From Scandinavium sp002470465 (GTDB taxonomy: Bacteria; Pseudomonadota; Gammaproteobacteria; Enterobacterales; Enterobacteriaceae): DNA of 64,000 nt. The notes beneath the pieces were generated by a model that was not told the DNA's origin, searched no databases, and worked only from the letters and a program-made list of their open reading frames with translations. How positions within the stretch are numbered: position 1 is the stretch's first letter; every line of letters begins with the position of its first letter. This document shows positions 17,163 through 23,940 of the stretch, piece by piece. A program made the translations under genes and the position numbers. The stretch spans positions 124,001 through 188,000 of the forward strand of contig NZ_JBFLVD010000015.1 of the NCBI RefSeq assembly GCF_040750395.1, given 5' to 3'.

Positions 17163-18200
17163 TTAGTCATCCGCATCAACGCGAATAACGACTTTACCGA
17201 AATTTTTACCTTTCAGCAGACCGAAGAAGGCCTCTGGCGCATTTTCCAGACCGTCGGTGATTTGTTCACGATATTTTATCGATCCGTCGCTTATCCACTG
17301 GTTCATCGCCGTCTGAAACTCGCCTATGCGATGGCCGTAATCCTGACCAATGATAAAGCCCTGCATGCGGATGCGCTTTTTCAGCAGTGTGCCCATCAGT
17401 AAAGGCAGACGGTCCGGCCCGGCTGGCAGTTCAGTCGCGCTGTAGCCGCTGACTAAGCCGCATACGGGAACGCGAGCAGACGTATTGAGCAGCGGCAGAA
17501 CCGCGTCGAACACCTTGCCGCCGACATTTTCATAATAAACATCAATCCCCTGCGGGCAGGCTTTCGCCAGCTGCTGCGCGAAATCTGCGGCATGATGGTC
17601 CAGACAGACGTCGAACCCTAAGGTCTCCACGGCATAGCGGCACTTTTCTTCACCGCCAGCAATACCAACCACGCGACAGCCTTTGATTTTGCCGATCTGC
17701 CCGACCGTTGCGCCGACAGGCCCGGTGGCCGCGGCAACGACCAGGGTTTCCCCGGCCTTGGGCTGGCCGATATCCAGCAGCCCCATGTAAGCCGTAAAGC
17801 CCGGCATCCCGGCAATGCCAAGGGCCCAGGAGGGGTTTTCAGGACTTTCGCCGAGTTTCACCAGCCCTTGTCCGTCGGAAATCTCATAGTTCTGCCAGCC
17901 GCTGTAGCCCAGAACCCAGTCACCGGGCTTAAAATCTGCATGATTTGATTGCACCACGCGGCTGACGGTGCCCCCGACCATGGTCGCGCCAATCTCCACC
18001 GGCGGTGAATAGGACGGCGCGTCGCTCATGCGGCCACGCATATAAGGGTCAAGCGAGAGATAAACTGTGCGTAACAGAATTTGTCCGTTGCCAGGCTCAG
18101 GGATATCCCCTTCTTCAAGGCGGAAATTGGCGGCAACCGGTTCGCCGTGCGGGCGAGAGGCCAGCACCCAGCGACGATGACGTGACGCGTGTTGACTCAT
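17163..18200 (-). CDS. curA: NADPH-dependent curcumin/dihydrocurcumin reductase
   Basis: The 345-residue medium-chain dehydrogenase/reductase of the leukotriene-B4 12-hydroxydehydrogenase class has the same length as E. coli CurA. A zinc-free N-terminal catalytic domain is followed by a Rossmann domain with AATGPVGATVGQIGK around residue 155 and the NADPH-binding VGIAGGEEKCRYA. It reduces C=C bonds of enones such as curcumin in the cytosol. An AAGGAG site precedes the ATG, and the gene lies between mcbR and a XRE regulator. Confidence 0.93.
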   Translation of the reverse strand: MSQHASRHRRWVLASRPHGEPVAANFRLEEGDIPEPGNGQILLRTVYLSLDPYMRGRMSDAPSYSPPVEIGATMVGGTVSRVVQSNHADFKPGDWVLGYSGWQNYEISDGQGLVKLGESPENPSWALGIAGMPGFTAYMGLLDIGQPKAGETLVVAAATGPVGATVGQIGKIKGCRVVGIAGGEEKCRYAVETLGFDVCLDHHAADFAQQLAKACPQGIDVYYENVGGKVFDAVLPLLNTSARVPVCGLVSGYSATELPAGPDRLPLLMGTLLKKRIRMQGFIIGQDYGHRIGEFQTAMNQWISDGSIKYREQITDGLENAPEAFFGLLKGKNFGKVVIRVDADD

Positions 18201-18263
18201 GATCTGCTCCTTCTGGAAAACATTCCCTGAGACTAGTCGCTCATCGTCACCCGTGCATTACCA

Positions 18264-18839
18264 TTATGAGCCGGAATGGTTCAGCCGCACCACGAGGTAA
18301 ATACAGGGCTTATCGGTCTGGTTCACAAAGCGACAGTCGTTCGGTGGGCCAAGCTCAAGGCAATCCCCCGCCTGCATAGCGTGCTGCGTATCGCCCTCAA
18401 TGAACAGCAGTTCGCCCTGCTGAAGCCAGATCAGCTGCCGCGCCAGCGCATACGACGACGCGGGCATTGGGATGTCGCTGCCTGGCGGCAGCTCAACCTG
18501 CACCAGATCGATCGGTAAATCGCTGCGTGGGGAAACGTGACGGCGAAGATAGTGGGTTTGCGGATCGTGCCAGACCGGCTGATTTTCAAACCGCAGCAGC
18601 TTCCCTTCCTGCATTTCGGCGCGTGCAATCAGCGTGGACATGCTGATCCCGAACGCGCCGGAAAGCCTCCCAAGCATCGTCGCCGTCGGGCTACTGTCGC
18701 CGCGTTCAATTTTGTGGATCATCGCACGCGATACGCCCGCGCGCTCGGCCAGTTCGCTAAGCGACCAGCCGCGGGATTCGCGCTCGATGCGAATGCGCGC
18801 GCTGATGCGCTGATTGAGTGTGTCTTCGATAGTATTCAT
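18264..18839 (-). CDS. XRE-family regulator with C-terminal cupin domain
   Basis: The 191-residue protein has an N-terminal helix-turn-helix (GWSLSELAERAGVSRAMIHK, residues about 24-43) and a C-terminal cupin that probably senses a small ligand. It belongs to the same architectural class as SutR at 48423-48974. An ACTATAGT palindrome lies eight bases upstream of its ATG and recurs twice before the divergent mnaT gene, so autoregulation and control of mnaT-ydcZ are likely. No Shine-Dalgarno is visible. Confidence 0.85.
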   Translation of the reverse strand: MNTIEDTLNQRISARIRIERESRGWSLSELAERAGVSRAMIHKIERGDSSPTATMLGRLSGAFGISMSTLIARAEMQEGKLLRFENQPVWHDPQTHYLRRHVSPRSDLPIDLVQVELPPGSDIPMPASSYALARQLIWLQQGELLFIEGDTQHAMQAGDCLELGPPNDCRFVNQTDKPCIYLVVRLNHSGS

Positions 18840-18846
18840 GGCGTAA

Positions 18847-18856
18847 TACTATAGTG
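18847..18856. promoter_or_regulatory. ACTATAGT operator candidate at the XRE regulator start
   Basis: The perfect 8-bp palindrome ACTATAGT sits 9-16 bases before the regulator's ATG. It also contains a good -10 hexamer (TATAGT) on the minus strand. The same octamer occurs twice in front of mnaT. Confidence 0.55.
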
Positions 18857-18935
18857 CATTGGCACGCTTTTCGAGTGGCTGGTCAGGAGCGATTCGCCAG
18901 AGTGGGTTTATTAAACTTCGAGTACGGTCAACGCT

Positions 18936-19121
18936 ATGAGCAAAAACATTATTTTCTGTGCCGACGGCACCTGGATGTGGTGACGCACCTTAAAAGCACA
19001 ATGCCATCCCGTGTAGCAAAGCAACAGGCTGTGGAAGAATCAACTGTATCGCCCGCAGGCCCTGAGGAAGTTTACCGCCCCGGACTGGCAGCTGCCCACC
19101 AGTTGCGTGATTGCCAAATAG
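18936..19121 (+). pseudogene. Remnant of a DUF2235-type hydrolase gene
   Basis: An ATG at 18936 begins MSKNIIFCADGTW, the hallmark start of DUF2235 (Tle1-like phospholipase/hydrolase) proteins, but a TGA follows two codons later. From 19026 another frame reads RLWKNQLYRPQALRK and continues TAPDWQLPTSCVIAK to a TAG at 19119, which looks like a genuine protein C-terminus with coding-like codon use. The middle of the gene is missing. Whether both ends belong to the same ancestral gene is inferred. Confidence 0.5.
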
Positions 19122-19148
19122 GGCTGGCCTCTTGTCAAAGCCGGCAAA

Positions 19149-19178
19149 ACTATAGTATCTATATCGTACTACTATAGT
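19149..19178. promoter_or_regulatory. Paired ACTATAGT operator candidates upstream of mnaT
   Basis: Two copies of ACTATAGT (19149-19156 and 19171-19178) are spaced 22 bases start to start, about two helical turns on one face. The second ends 18 bases before the mnaT ATG, and either may also supply the -10 element (TATAGT). Confidence 0.6.
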
Positions 19179-19196
19179 GAACAACCGAGGCCAGCC

Positions 19197-19715
19197 ATGA
19201 CCATTCGTTACGCCAGCAAAGAAGACTGTGCGGCAATCGCCGAGATTTATAACCACGCGGTGCTGCACACCGCCGCTATCTGGAACGATCAGACCGTCGA
19301 CACCGACAACCGTATTGCATGGTATGAAGCCCGCCAGATTGCCGGGTATCCGGTATTAGTGAGTGAAGAAAGTGGCACCGTGACAGGGTATGCCTCCTTC
19401 GGCGACTGGCGTGCCTTTGACGGTTTTCGTCACACCGTTGAGCATTCGGTCTACGTTCACCCACTGCATCAGGGTAAAGGCCTAGGCCGTAAACTGTTAA
19501 CGCAGCTTATCGCTGAGGCAAGACAGATTGGCAAACACGTGATGGTGGCGGGTATCGAATCGCAAAACCAGGCTTCGCTGAACCTGCACGCCGCGCTCGG
19601 CTTTGTAACCACTGCGCAAATGCCGCAGGTGGGCACTAAGTTTGGTCGCTGGCTGGATCTGACCTTTATGCAGCTGCAGCTCGACGATCGCCAGGATCCG
19701 GACGCCCGATCATGA
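19197..19715 (+). CDS. mnaT: L-amino-acid N-acyltransferase MnaT (YncA)
   Basis: The 172-residue GNAT enzyme is almost identical in layout to E. coli MnaT (172): acetyl-CoA loop VHPLHQGKGLGRKLLTQL and FGDWRAFDGFRHTVEHSVYV. It acetylates L-methionine and related amino acids, and detoxifies methionine sulfone or sulfoximine-type analogues. A CCGAGG site precedes the ATG; the stop overlaps ydcZ by four bases. Two ACTATAGT boxes upstream suggest control by the adjacent XRE regulator. Confidence 0.95.
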   Translation: MTIRYASKEDCAAIAEIYNHAVLHTAAIWNDQTVDTDNRIAWYEARQIAGYPVLVSEESGTVTGYASFGDWRAFDGFRHTVEHSVYVHPLHQGKGLGRKLLTQLIAEARQIGKHVMVAGIESQNQASLNLHAALGFVTTAQMPQVGTKFGRWLDLTFMQLQLDDRQDPDARS

Positions 19716-20161
19716 ACCAGTCGCTGACCCTCACCTTTCTGATTGCCGCCGGTATCGGCCTGGTCATTCAGAATACATTGATGGTGCGGATAACCCAGTC
19801 GGCTTCGACGATCCTTATCGCCATGCTGCTTAACTCGCTGGTCGGGATTGTGCTTTTCGTGTCGATTCTGCTGATTAAGCATGGCCTGAGCGGCTTTCAG
19901 GAACTCGCCTCCAGCATCAAATGGTGGACGCTCATCCCCGGTCTGCTCGGCTCATTTTTTGTATTTGCCAGCATCAGCGGCTATCAATACGTCGGGGCGG
20001 CAACCACCATTGCGGTGCTGGTCGCCAGCCAGCTGATCGGCGGCCTGGCGATGGACATCATTCGTCAACAGGGCATCCCGTGGCGGGCGCTGATCGGCCC
20101 GGTTTGCGGTGCAGTGATGCTGGTCATCGGCGCATGGCTGGTGGCCCGTCGTCAGTTTTGA
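19712..20161 (+). CDS. ydcZ: DMT-superfamily inner-membrane protein YdcZ
   Basis: The 149-residue protein has about five membrane helices, matches E. coli YdcZ (149) at most positions, and belongs to the DUF606 group of small multidrug-type transporters. The ATGA overlap with mnaT indicates translational coupling, conserved in E. coli. Its substrate is unknown; pairing with an amino-acid N-acetyltransferase suggests export of an acetylated compound, which is inference. Confidence 0.93.
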   Translation: MNQSLTLTFLIAAGIGLVIQNTLMVRITQSASTILIAMLLNSLVGIVLFVSILLIKHGLSGFQELASSIKWWTLIPGLLGSFFVFASISGYQYVGAATTIAVLVASQLIGGLAMDIIRQQGIPWRALIGPVCGAVMLVIGAWLVARRQF

Positions 20162-20280
20162 TCGCATTTTCATTCTCTGACGATAAGTCCTGTCGTTTAC
20201 AGCGTGTTTTTCTGCTCAGGCTGCGCAGCTATGCTTAACCGGGTCAAACGATGAATCAGTTAGCCCTTTCGGAGACTCTA

Positions 20281-21288
20281 ATGAAAGCCATTGCCATTAC
20301 CCCTTCTGCTGCCCAGGGAAGCAACATTTCTGCGCTGACCGCCATTGAATTACCTGTACCCGTTGCCCACGGCCACGACCTGTTAATTGAAGTTAAAGCG
20401 ATTTCCGTTAACCCTGTAGATACCAAAGTGCGTGCGGGTTTCAACGCCGACACGCCTCGCGTACTCGGCTGGGATGCGGTTGGCGTGGTGAAATCTATCG
20501 GCGACGCCGTCACCCTTTTCGCGCCGGGCGATGAAGTCTGGTATGCGGGCGCACTCACACGCCCTGGCAGTAACAGCGAATATCAGCTAGTGGATGAACG
20601 CATCGTCGCCCGTAAACCACATTCACTTGATAATGCCTCTGCCGCCGCGCTGCCGTTAACCGCTATCACCGCGTGGGAACTGCTGTTCGATCGCCTCGGC
20701 GTAAAAGAAAACGGTAACAACGGTAACACTCTGCTGATCGTCGGGGCCGCAGGTGGCGTCGGCTCGATCCTGACCCAGCTTGCCGCAAAGCTTACAAACA
20801 TGACCGTGATTGGCACGGCTTCCCGTCCGGAAAGTCAGCAGTGGGTTCGCGATGCGGGAGCAGATCATGTCATCGATCACAGCCAGCCGTTAAGCGATGA
20901 ACTGGCGCGAATTGGCATTCCGCACGTCACACACGTAGCCAGCCTTAACGGTACAGAAGCGCACTATGCACAACTTATTGAATCCCTTGCGCCACAGGGA
21001 AAGCTGGCGCTGATTGACGATCCGGAAACGTTGGACGCTCGTCCGCTGAAGGTAAAAAGCATTTCACTGCACTGGGAGTTCATGTTCACCCGTTCCATGT
21101 TTGAAACGGACGATATGATTGCCCAGCATCACCTGCTCACCCGAGTAGCGAAGCTGATTGATGAAGGCGTGCTGAAAACAACGCTCGGCGAGCATTACGG
21201 CACCATCAGCGCCGAAAATCTGCAAAAAGCACACACGCAGCTCGAAACTGGCCGCGCGGTCGGGAAAATAGTGCTGGAAGGATTCTGA
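20281..21288 (+). CDS. Zinc-binding alcohol dehydrogenase family protein
   Basis: The 335-residue medium-chain dehydrogenase is of the quinone-oxidoreductase-like (ZADH, TIGR02817-like) group. The GroES-like domain carries VNPVDTKVRAGFN; the Rossmann domain carries TLLIVGAAGGVGSILTQLA near residue 150. Structural zinc ligands are not evident, so it is probably a zinc-free NADPH oxidoreductase. The ATG at 20281 has a GGAG site; an earlier in-frame ATG ten codons up lacks one. The hairpin after the stop closes the unit. Confidence 0.87.
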   Translation: MKAIAITPSAAQGSNISALTAIELPVPVAHGHDLLIEVKAISVNPVDTKVRAGFNADTPRVLGWDAVGVVKSIGDAVTLFAPGDEVWYAGALTRPGSNSEYQLVDERIVARKPHSLDNASAAALPLTAITAWELLFDRLGVKENGNNGNTLLIVGAAGGVGSILTQLAAKLTNMTVIGTASRPESQQWVRDAGADHVIDHSQPLSDELARIGIPHVTHVASLNGTEAHYAQLIESLAPQGKLALIDDPETLDARPLKVKSISLHWEFMFTRSMFETDDMIAQHHLLTRVAKLIDEGVLKTTLGEHYGTISAENLQKAHTQLETGRAVGKIVLEGF

Positions 21289-21301
21289 CATAATGCCGGA
21301 G

Positions 21302-21325
21302 CCGGAGCGCTCACGCTCCGGTTAT
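21302..21325. terminator. Hairpin terminator between the dehydrogenase and glycosyltransferase genes
   Basis: A perfect 8-bp stem (CCGGAGCG / CGCTCCGG) with a CTCA loop is followed by TTATT on the plus strand. It lies between convergent genes and marks the edge of the AT-rich island. Confidence 0.75.
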
Positions 21326-21377
21326 TAAGGCTCGTTTTGGAAACAGCAACGCAAGATGCTTTGAAAAACGGATTATA

Positions 21378-22667
21378 TTAACTTCGCCATGTGGAAGAGT
21401 AACCATCGGGCGTATCTAAATTATGTTGATATAATGCGATGCCATAATGTTCATTCTGGAAAAATTCAGCCACACAAGCTGGGTCGACGTCATCCAGATC
21501 CAGTAACTGGTACGCCAGGCCTAACAACACTTCCAGGATTAGCCCTGGCCCGGTTAAGGCAGAGGTGACACAATAATTTTTAGTCATCAACTCAGTTCGC
21601 CATGTCAAAAGGCGGGAAAGGTACTCCCCCTCTTTTCCCCCACTACAGCATCCGAAAATACACGCATTCTTTTCCAGGAACCTATATCGCTTCTTCATAA
21701 CGCGCAGGATCATACGTACGGATTTTGACTGAGGGTGTGATGCCATAAAGTGATTAAAATAAATCCCTTTTAATCGCCGGAGCGAACCGAGTGCCAGCAG
21801 ATTCCTGTAAACGCCTATTTCGCCTAATGGCCTTATTTTTTCGAAAGTAAACTCTGCCATATCGAGCTCAATCAGGCGTTTAATTTCTTTATGCTTATGA
21901 TTGCCATGAGTGATTTTAGACTGAGACGATGTATTATTATGACCCCGAAGATGCTCACCATCAGCAGGCACAGATTGGGAGAGTTTTTTTAAAACCGCCA
22001 GGGTTTTCATTAATAGCAAAGTATCATTTTGTGCAATTTCTTCGCATGCTAAAAAATGATTAAGCCTGCTAAAAGCGTTGTCGATATAGGGCAACGTATC
22101 TGTGTCTATATAAATACCGCCATGCAAATAGAGTATCAACAACCTGACGATATCACTGGCGCTGGCCAGGTTTCCCCTGAGAATCATTTCATAGTAATAA
22201 AAGCGCTTAAAGTCATCAAATTGAGGCGTAAACAGCTCCGAAATCCTTTTGATCACTATACCGCTGGCTTTAAATCGCTCATTCAGGGCCTGGCTGGCTG
22301 GCGCTCCCTGATGGAGGTTGTAGCCAGATAAAAATTCGATGACCAACCGGTCAAAGGGATAACCTTCCTTTAGCTTCGGAAACATATCTTTAAACGCACG
22401 GTTTTTTATGCTTATTGCTTCATGCGTATGATTTTCAGTTATCGTGTTACAAACATAGGCTTGAATAGATTCGTGAAAATAGTGGCATAACCAGCTACTC
22501 TCATCCAGCCAAAGGTATATCAGTTTGCTTTTATTAGCTTTACGCCATATATCAATATAGTCAACATTCAGCCGACTGCTGTCACCTACCCAGACAAAAT
22601 GTATAATGTCAGGAACGGCTACTTTTTCTTTCGCAGAGCGTTGTAATGCTGACAGTTTGTACTTCAT
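21378..22667 (-). CDS. Toxin-type glycosyltransferase with DXD motif (TcdA/TcdB-like GT fold)
   Basis: The 429-residue protein starts its catalytic domain at VPDIIHFVWVGD (residues 18-29), the nucleotide-sugar-binding start of GT44/Gly_transf_sug enzymes. The key segment SASDIVRLLILYLHGGIYID ends in the DXD motif D188-T189-D190, which binds metal and UDP-sugar. SALTGPG near residue 372 matches the conserved TGP loop, and a terminal SSTW could be a Trp lid. No signal peptide or translocation domains are present, so it acts inside the cell. Two small genes, including a double-glycine-leader peptide, precede it in the same AT-rich operon; that peptide is the likeliest acceptor. The sugar and acceptor residue are unknown. 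Confidence 0.8.
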   Translation of the reverse strand: MKYKLSALQRSAKEKVAVPDIIHFVWVGDSSRLNVDYIDIWRKANKSKLIYLWLDESSWLCHYFHESIQAYVCNTITENHTHEAISIKNRAFKDMFPKLKEGYPFDRLVIEFLSGYNLHQGAPASQALNERFKASGIVIKRISELFTPQFDDFKRFYYYEMILRGNLASASDIVRLLILYLHGGIYIDTDTLPYIDNAFSRLNHFLACEEIAQNDTLLLMKTLAVLKKLSQSVPADGEHLRGHNNTSSQSKITHGNHKHKEIKRLIELDMAEFTFEKIRPLGEIGVYRNLLALGSLRRLKGIYFNHFMASHPQSKSVRMILRVMKKRYRFLEKNACIFGCCSGGKEGEYLSRLLTWRTELMTKNYCVTSALTGPGLILEVLLGLAYQLLDLDDVDPACVAEFFQNEHYGIALYQHNLDTPDGYSSTWRS

Positions 22668-22679
22668 TACAGTACCCTG

Positions 22680-22958
22680 TCAGGAGAGCAAGTAGACCAA
22701 AGCCATGATAACAACCACGCAAGAAATGATAACGATGCTTCCGGAGAACTCACCGAGCGAGTTTAAGTAGCCATTATTATGTTCATTTAATTTTGCAATG
22801 GCTTCTGGTTCACTTTCAGCATCGACTTCAACAAAGTGTTTTCTGAAACCTTGCTTTTTCATTTCCTGAACGATTAAATGTGTGGCTTCCGCTTTGGGAA
22901 ATGCTTTTGCAATGGACTTTGACTCATCATTTTTAATGAAAACAACATACTTAACCAT
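22680..22958 (-). CDS. Small protein with C-terminal membrane anchor; candidate immunity protein
   Basis: The 92-residue protein from the ATG at 22958 has a GGTGG site; an ATG four codons earlier lacks one. The first ~70 residues are soluble and charged, with VKYVVFIKNDES then EATHLIVQEMKKQGFRKHF, suggesting an alpha/beta fold. A single membrane helix (SIVIISCVVVIMALVYLL) ends the protein. I recognise no family. Its place between a putative microcin precursor and a glycosyltransferase, plus its small size and membrane anchor, suggests immunity or assembly. This is inference only. Confidence 0.65.
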   Translation of the reverse strand: MVKYVVFIKNDESKSIAKAFPKAEATHLIVQEMKKQGFRKHFVEVDAESEPEAIAKLNEHNNGYLNSLGEFSGSIVIISCVVVIMALVYLLS

Positions 22959-23005
22959 TTTTACCACCATGAAAGCGCGCTTTTAGATCTTATTTTTTCA
23001 GCTAA

Positions 23006-23269
23006 TTAACGGTTCGTTCCGATGTGATCACGTCCTCCCCATAACCCCCCGTTACTGTTACCGTTGCTGGAGTTTCCCCAGTAGCCATTCGCGCCAGAGC
23101 CACTGCCGTATGGCGAGTTTTGCGAGACAAATGACTGGAAACCACCATTACCGCTATTCCCACCGCCTGAAGCGGAACCACCGTTCGTGGAAGACTTACG
23201 TCCGCTCCCGTCCTGATCCTGCCAGCCACCCGATACAGTATCATACTGGCTGCTTAAAATTTCTTTCAT
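23006..23269 (-). CDS. Double-glycine-leader Gly/Ser/Asn-rich peptide; candidate microcin precursor
   Basis: The 87-residue product from the ATG at 23269 has GGAG seven bases upstream. It opens MKEILSSQYDTVSGG, closely resembling leaders of class II microcins and colicin V (L-S-x-x-Q/E-L/Y-x-x-V-S-G-G), which are cleaved after GG by peptidase-containing ABC exporters. The predicted 72-residue core begins WQDQDGSG and contains 21 Gly, 14 Ser and 10 Asn but no Cys, with aromatics spread through it (FQSFV, SPYG, NGYWG, GLWGG). It is not hydrophobic like colicin V. No exporter gene is nearby. The adjacent glycosyltransferase suggests a Ser/Thr/Asn-glycosylated product. Confidence 0.7.
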   Translation of the reverse strand: MKEILSSQYDTVSGGWQDQDGSGRKSSTNGGSASGGGNSGNGGFQSFVSQNSPYGSGSGANGYWGNSSNGNSNGGLWGGRDHIGTNR

Positions 23270-23585
23270 CATCGTTCTCCATGTATTTGTTTAGCTATTA
23301 TTCCCATATCCTCAGGCCTTTTTTTCACGCCGTGGGATACACCAGACAATACACAGAATATTTTGATATTAAAATAGTTGAACGATTAACTCCGGGGCAT
23401 AACTGACCACTATGCATTCATAAGGCAAATGATAAATATCCAGATAACCTGAACCACTTATCATTCCTGAGTTTCCTTCTCAAAAAATAATGACTATAAA
23501 TATCTATTTCTAACTAAGAGTTAAGGCAAGCTCGAGTGTTTTAAAGCATAATTTACATTATGCCTGACGGTGCAAGGTAGTACAT

Positions 23586-23626
23586 ATTCAATTAATAAAA
23601 AATCTGTTTATTTTTATTAATTGAAT
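23586..23626. repeat. Perfect 16-bp AT-rich inverted repeat
   Basis: ATTCAATTAATAAAAA and its exact reverse complement are separated by nine bases. The stem has only one G-C pair in 16, unlike an ordinary terminator. It could be an operator, an mRNA-end hairpin or a relic of island insertion; no target duplication was seen. Confidence 0.75.
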
Positions 23627-23663
23627 GAAGATAAAAACAGAAGAGTGAACGTCCATTCAGCGT

Positions 23664-23691
23664 GGCGCTTCCCCTTCAAAGAGGAAGCGCC
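23664..23691. terminator. Hairpin after ydcY
   Basis: A 9-bp perfect stem (GGCGCTTCC / GGAAGCGCC) with a ten-base loop lies six bases past the ydcY stop. No T run follows on the minus strand, so termination efficiency is uncertain. Confidence 0.5.
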
Positions 23692-23697
23692 GTTCAT

Positions 23698-23931
23698 TCA
23701 GAGGATGGAGCCGCCTTTGGTCAGGCTCTCAAGGCGAGCCTCCTCCGCTTCCTTATTATGACGCCCGTGATGTGCGATAGTCGTGCGCAGGCGCTGCTTC
23801 TGGGTGAACCGATCTTCACGGCTCAGTTCTGCGTCATCGCTCAGCTCTACCAGCAGCTCATTCATGCTGGTAATGGAACCAGTGGCAATGGCGGCATCCA
23901 CTCGTTGACTTACCTCATCCAGATGCGACAT
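23698..23931 (-). CDS. ydcY: YdcY family small protein (DUF2526)
   Basis: The 77-residue acidic, helical cytosolic protein has the same length as E. coli YdcY and shares MSHLDEV, LSDDAELSREDR and LTKGGSIL with it. Function is unknown. It follows the peptide-binding protein gene by nine bases on the same strand, so both are probably cotranscribed here, unlike the E. coli ydcXYZ order, from which the island and srf genes separate it. Confidence 0.92.
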   Translation of the reverse strand: MSHLDEVSQRVDAAIATGSITSMNELLVELSDDAELSREDRFTQKQRLRTTIAHHGRHNKEAEEARLESLTKGGSIL

Positions 23932-23940
23932 CTCTTCTCC

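Larger units (their letters stand above)
23270..23697. other. AT-rich non-coding region upstream of the peptide gene
   Basis: This 428-base stretch is markedly AT-rich. It should hold the promoter of the peptide-glycosyltransferase operon, but no single -35/-10 pair stands out. It contains the inverted pair ATGATAA (23429) and TTATCAT (23458), a perfect 16-bp inverted repeat at 23586-23626 and the hairpin behind ydcY. No further open frame with a double-glycine leader was found. Confidence 0.5.

Noticed and set aside
18854..19177. A 107-codon plus-strand open frame between the XRE regulator and mnaT
   Set aside because: Its frame does not carry the recognisable DUF2235 start or the coding-like C-terminus, which are in two other frames; it is a by-product of decay.
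23110..23406. Plus-strand open frame across the Gly-rich peptide gene
   Set aside because: It is antisense to the better-supported peptide gene with its leader and ribosome site, and its product has no sensible composition.
21289..23697. A transposon or integrative element carrying the AT-rich island
   Set aside because: No transposase, integrase, terminal inverted repeats with target duplication or tRNA junction could be found; the 16-bp inverted repeat is internal and close-spaced.
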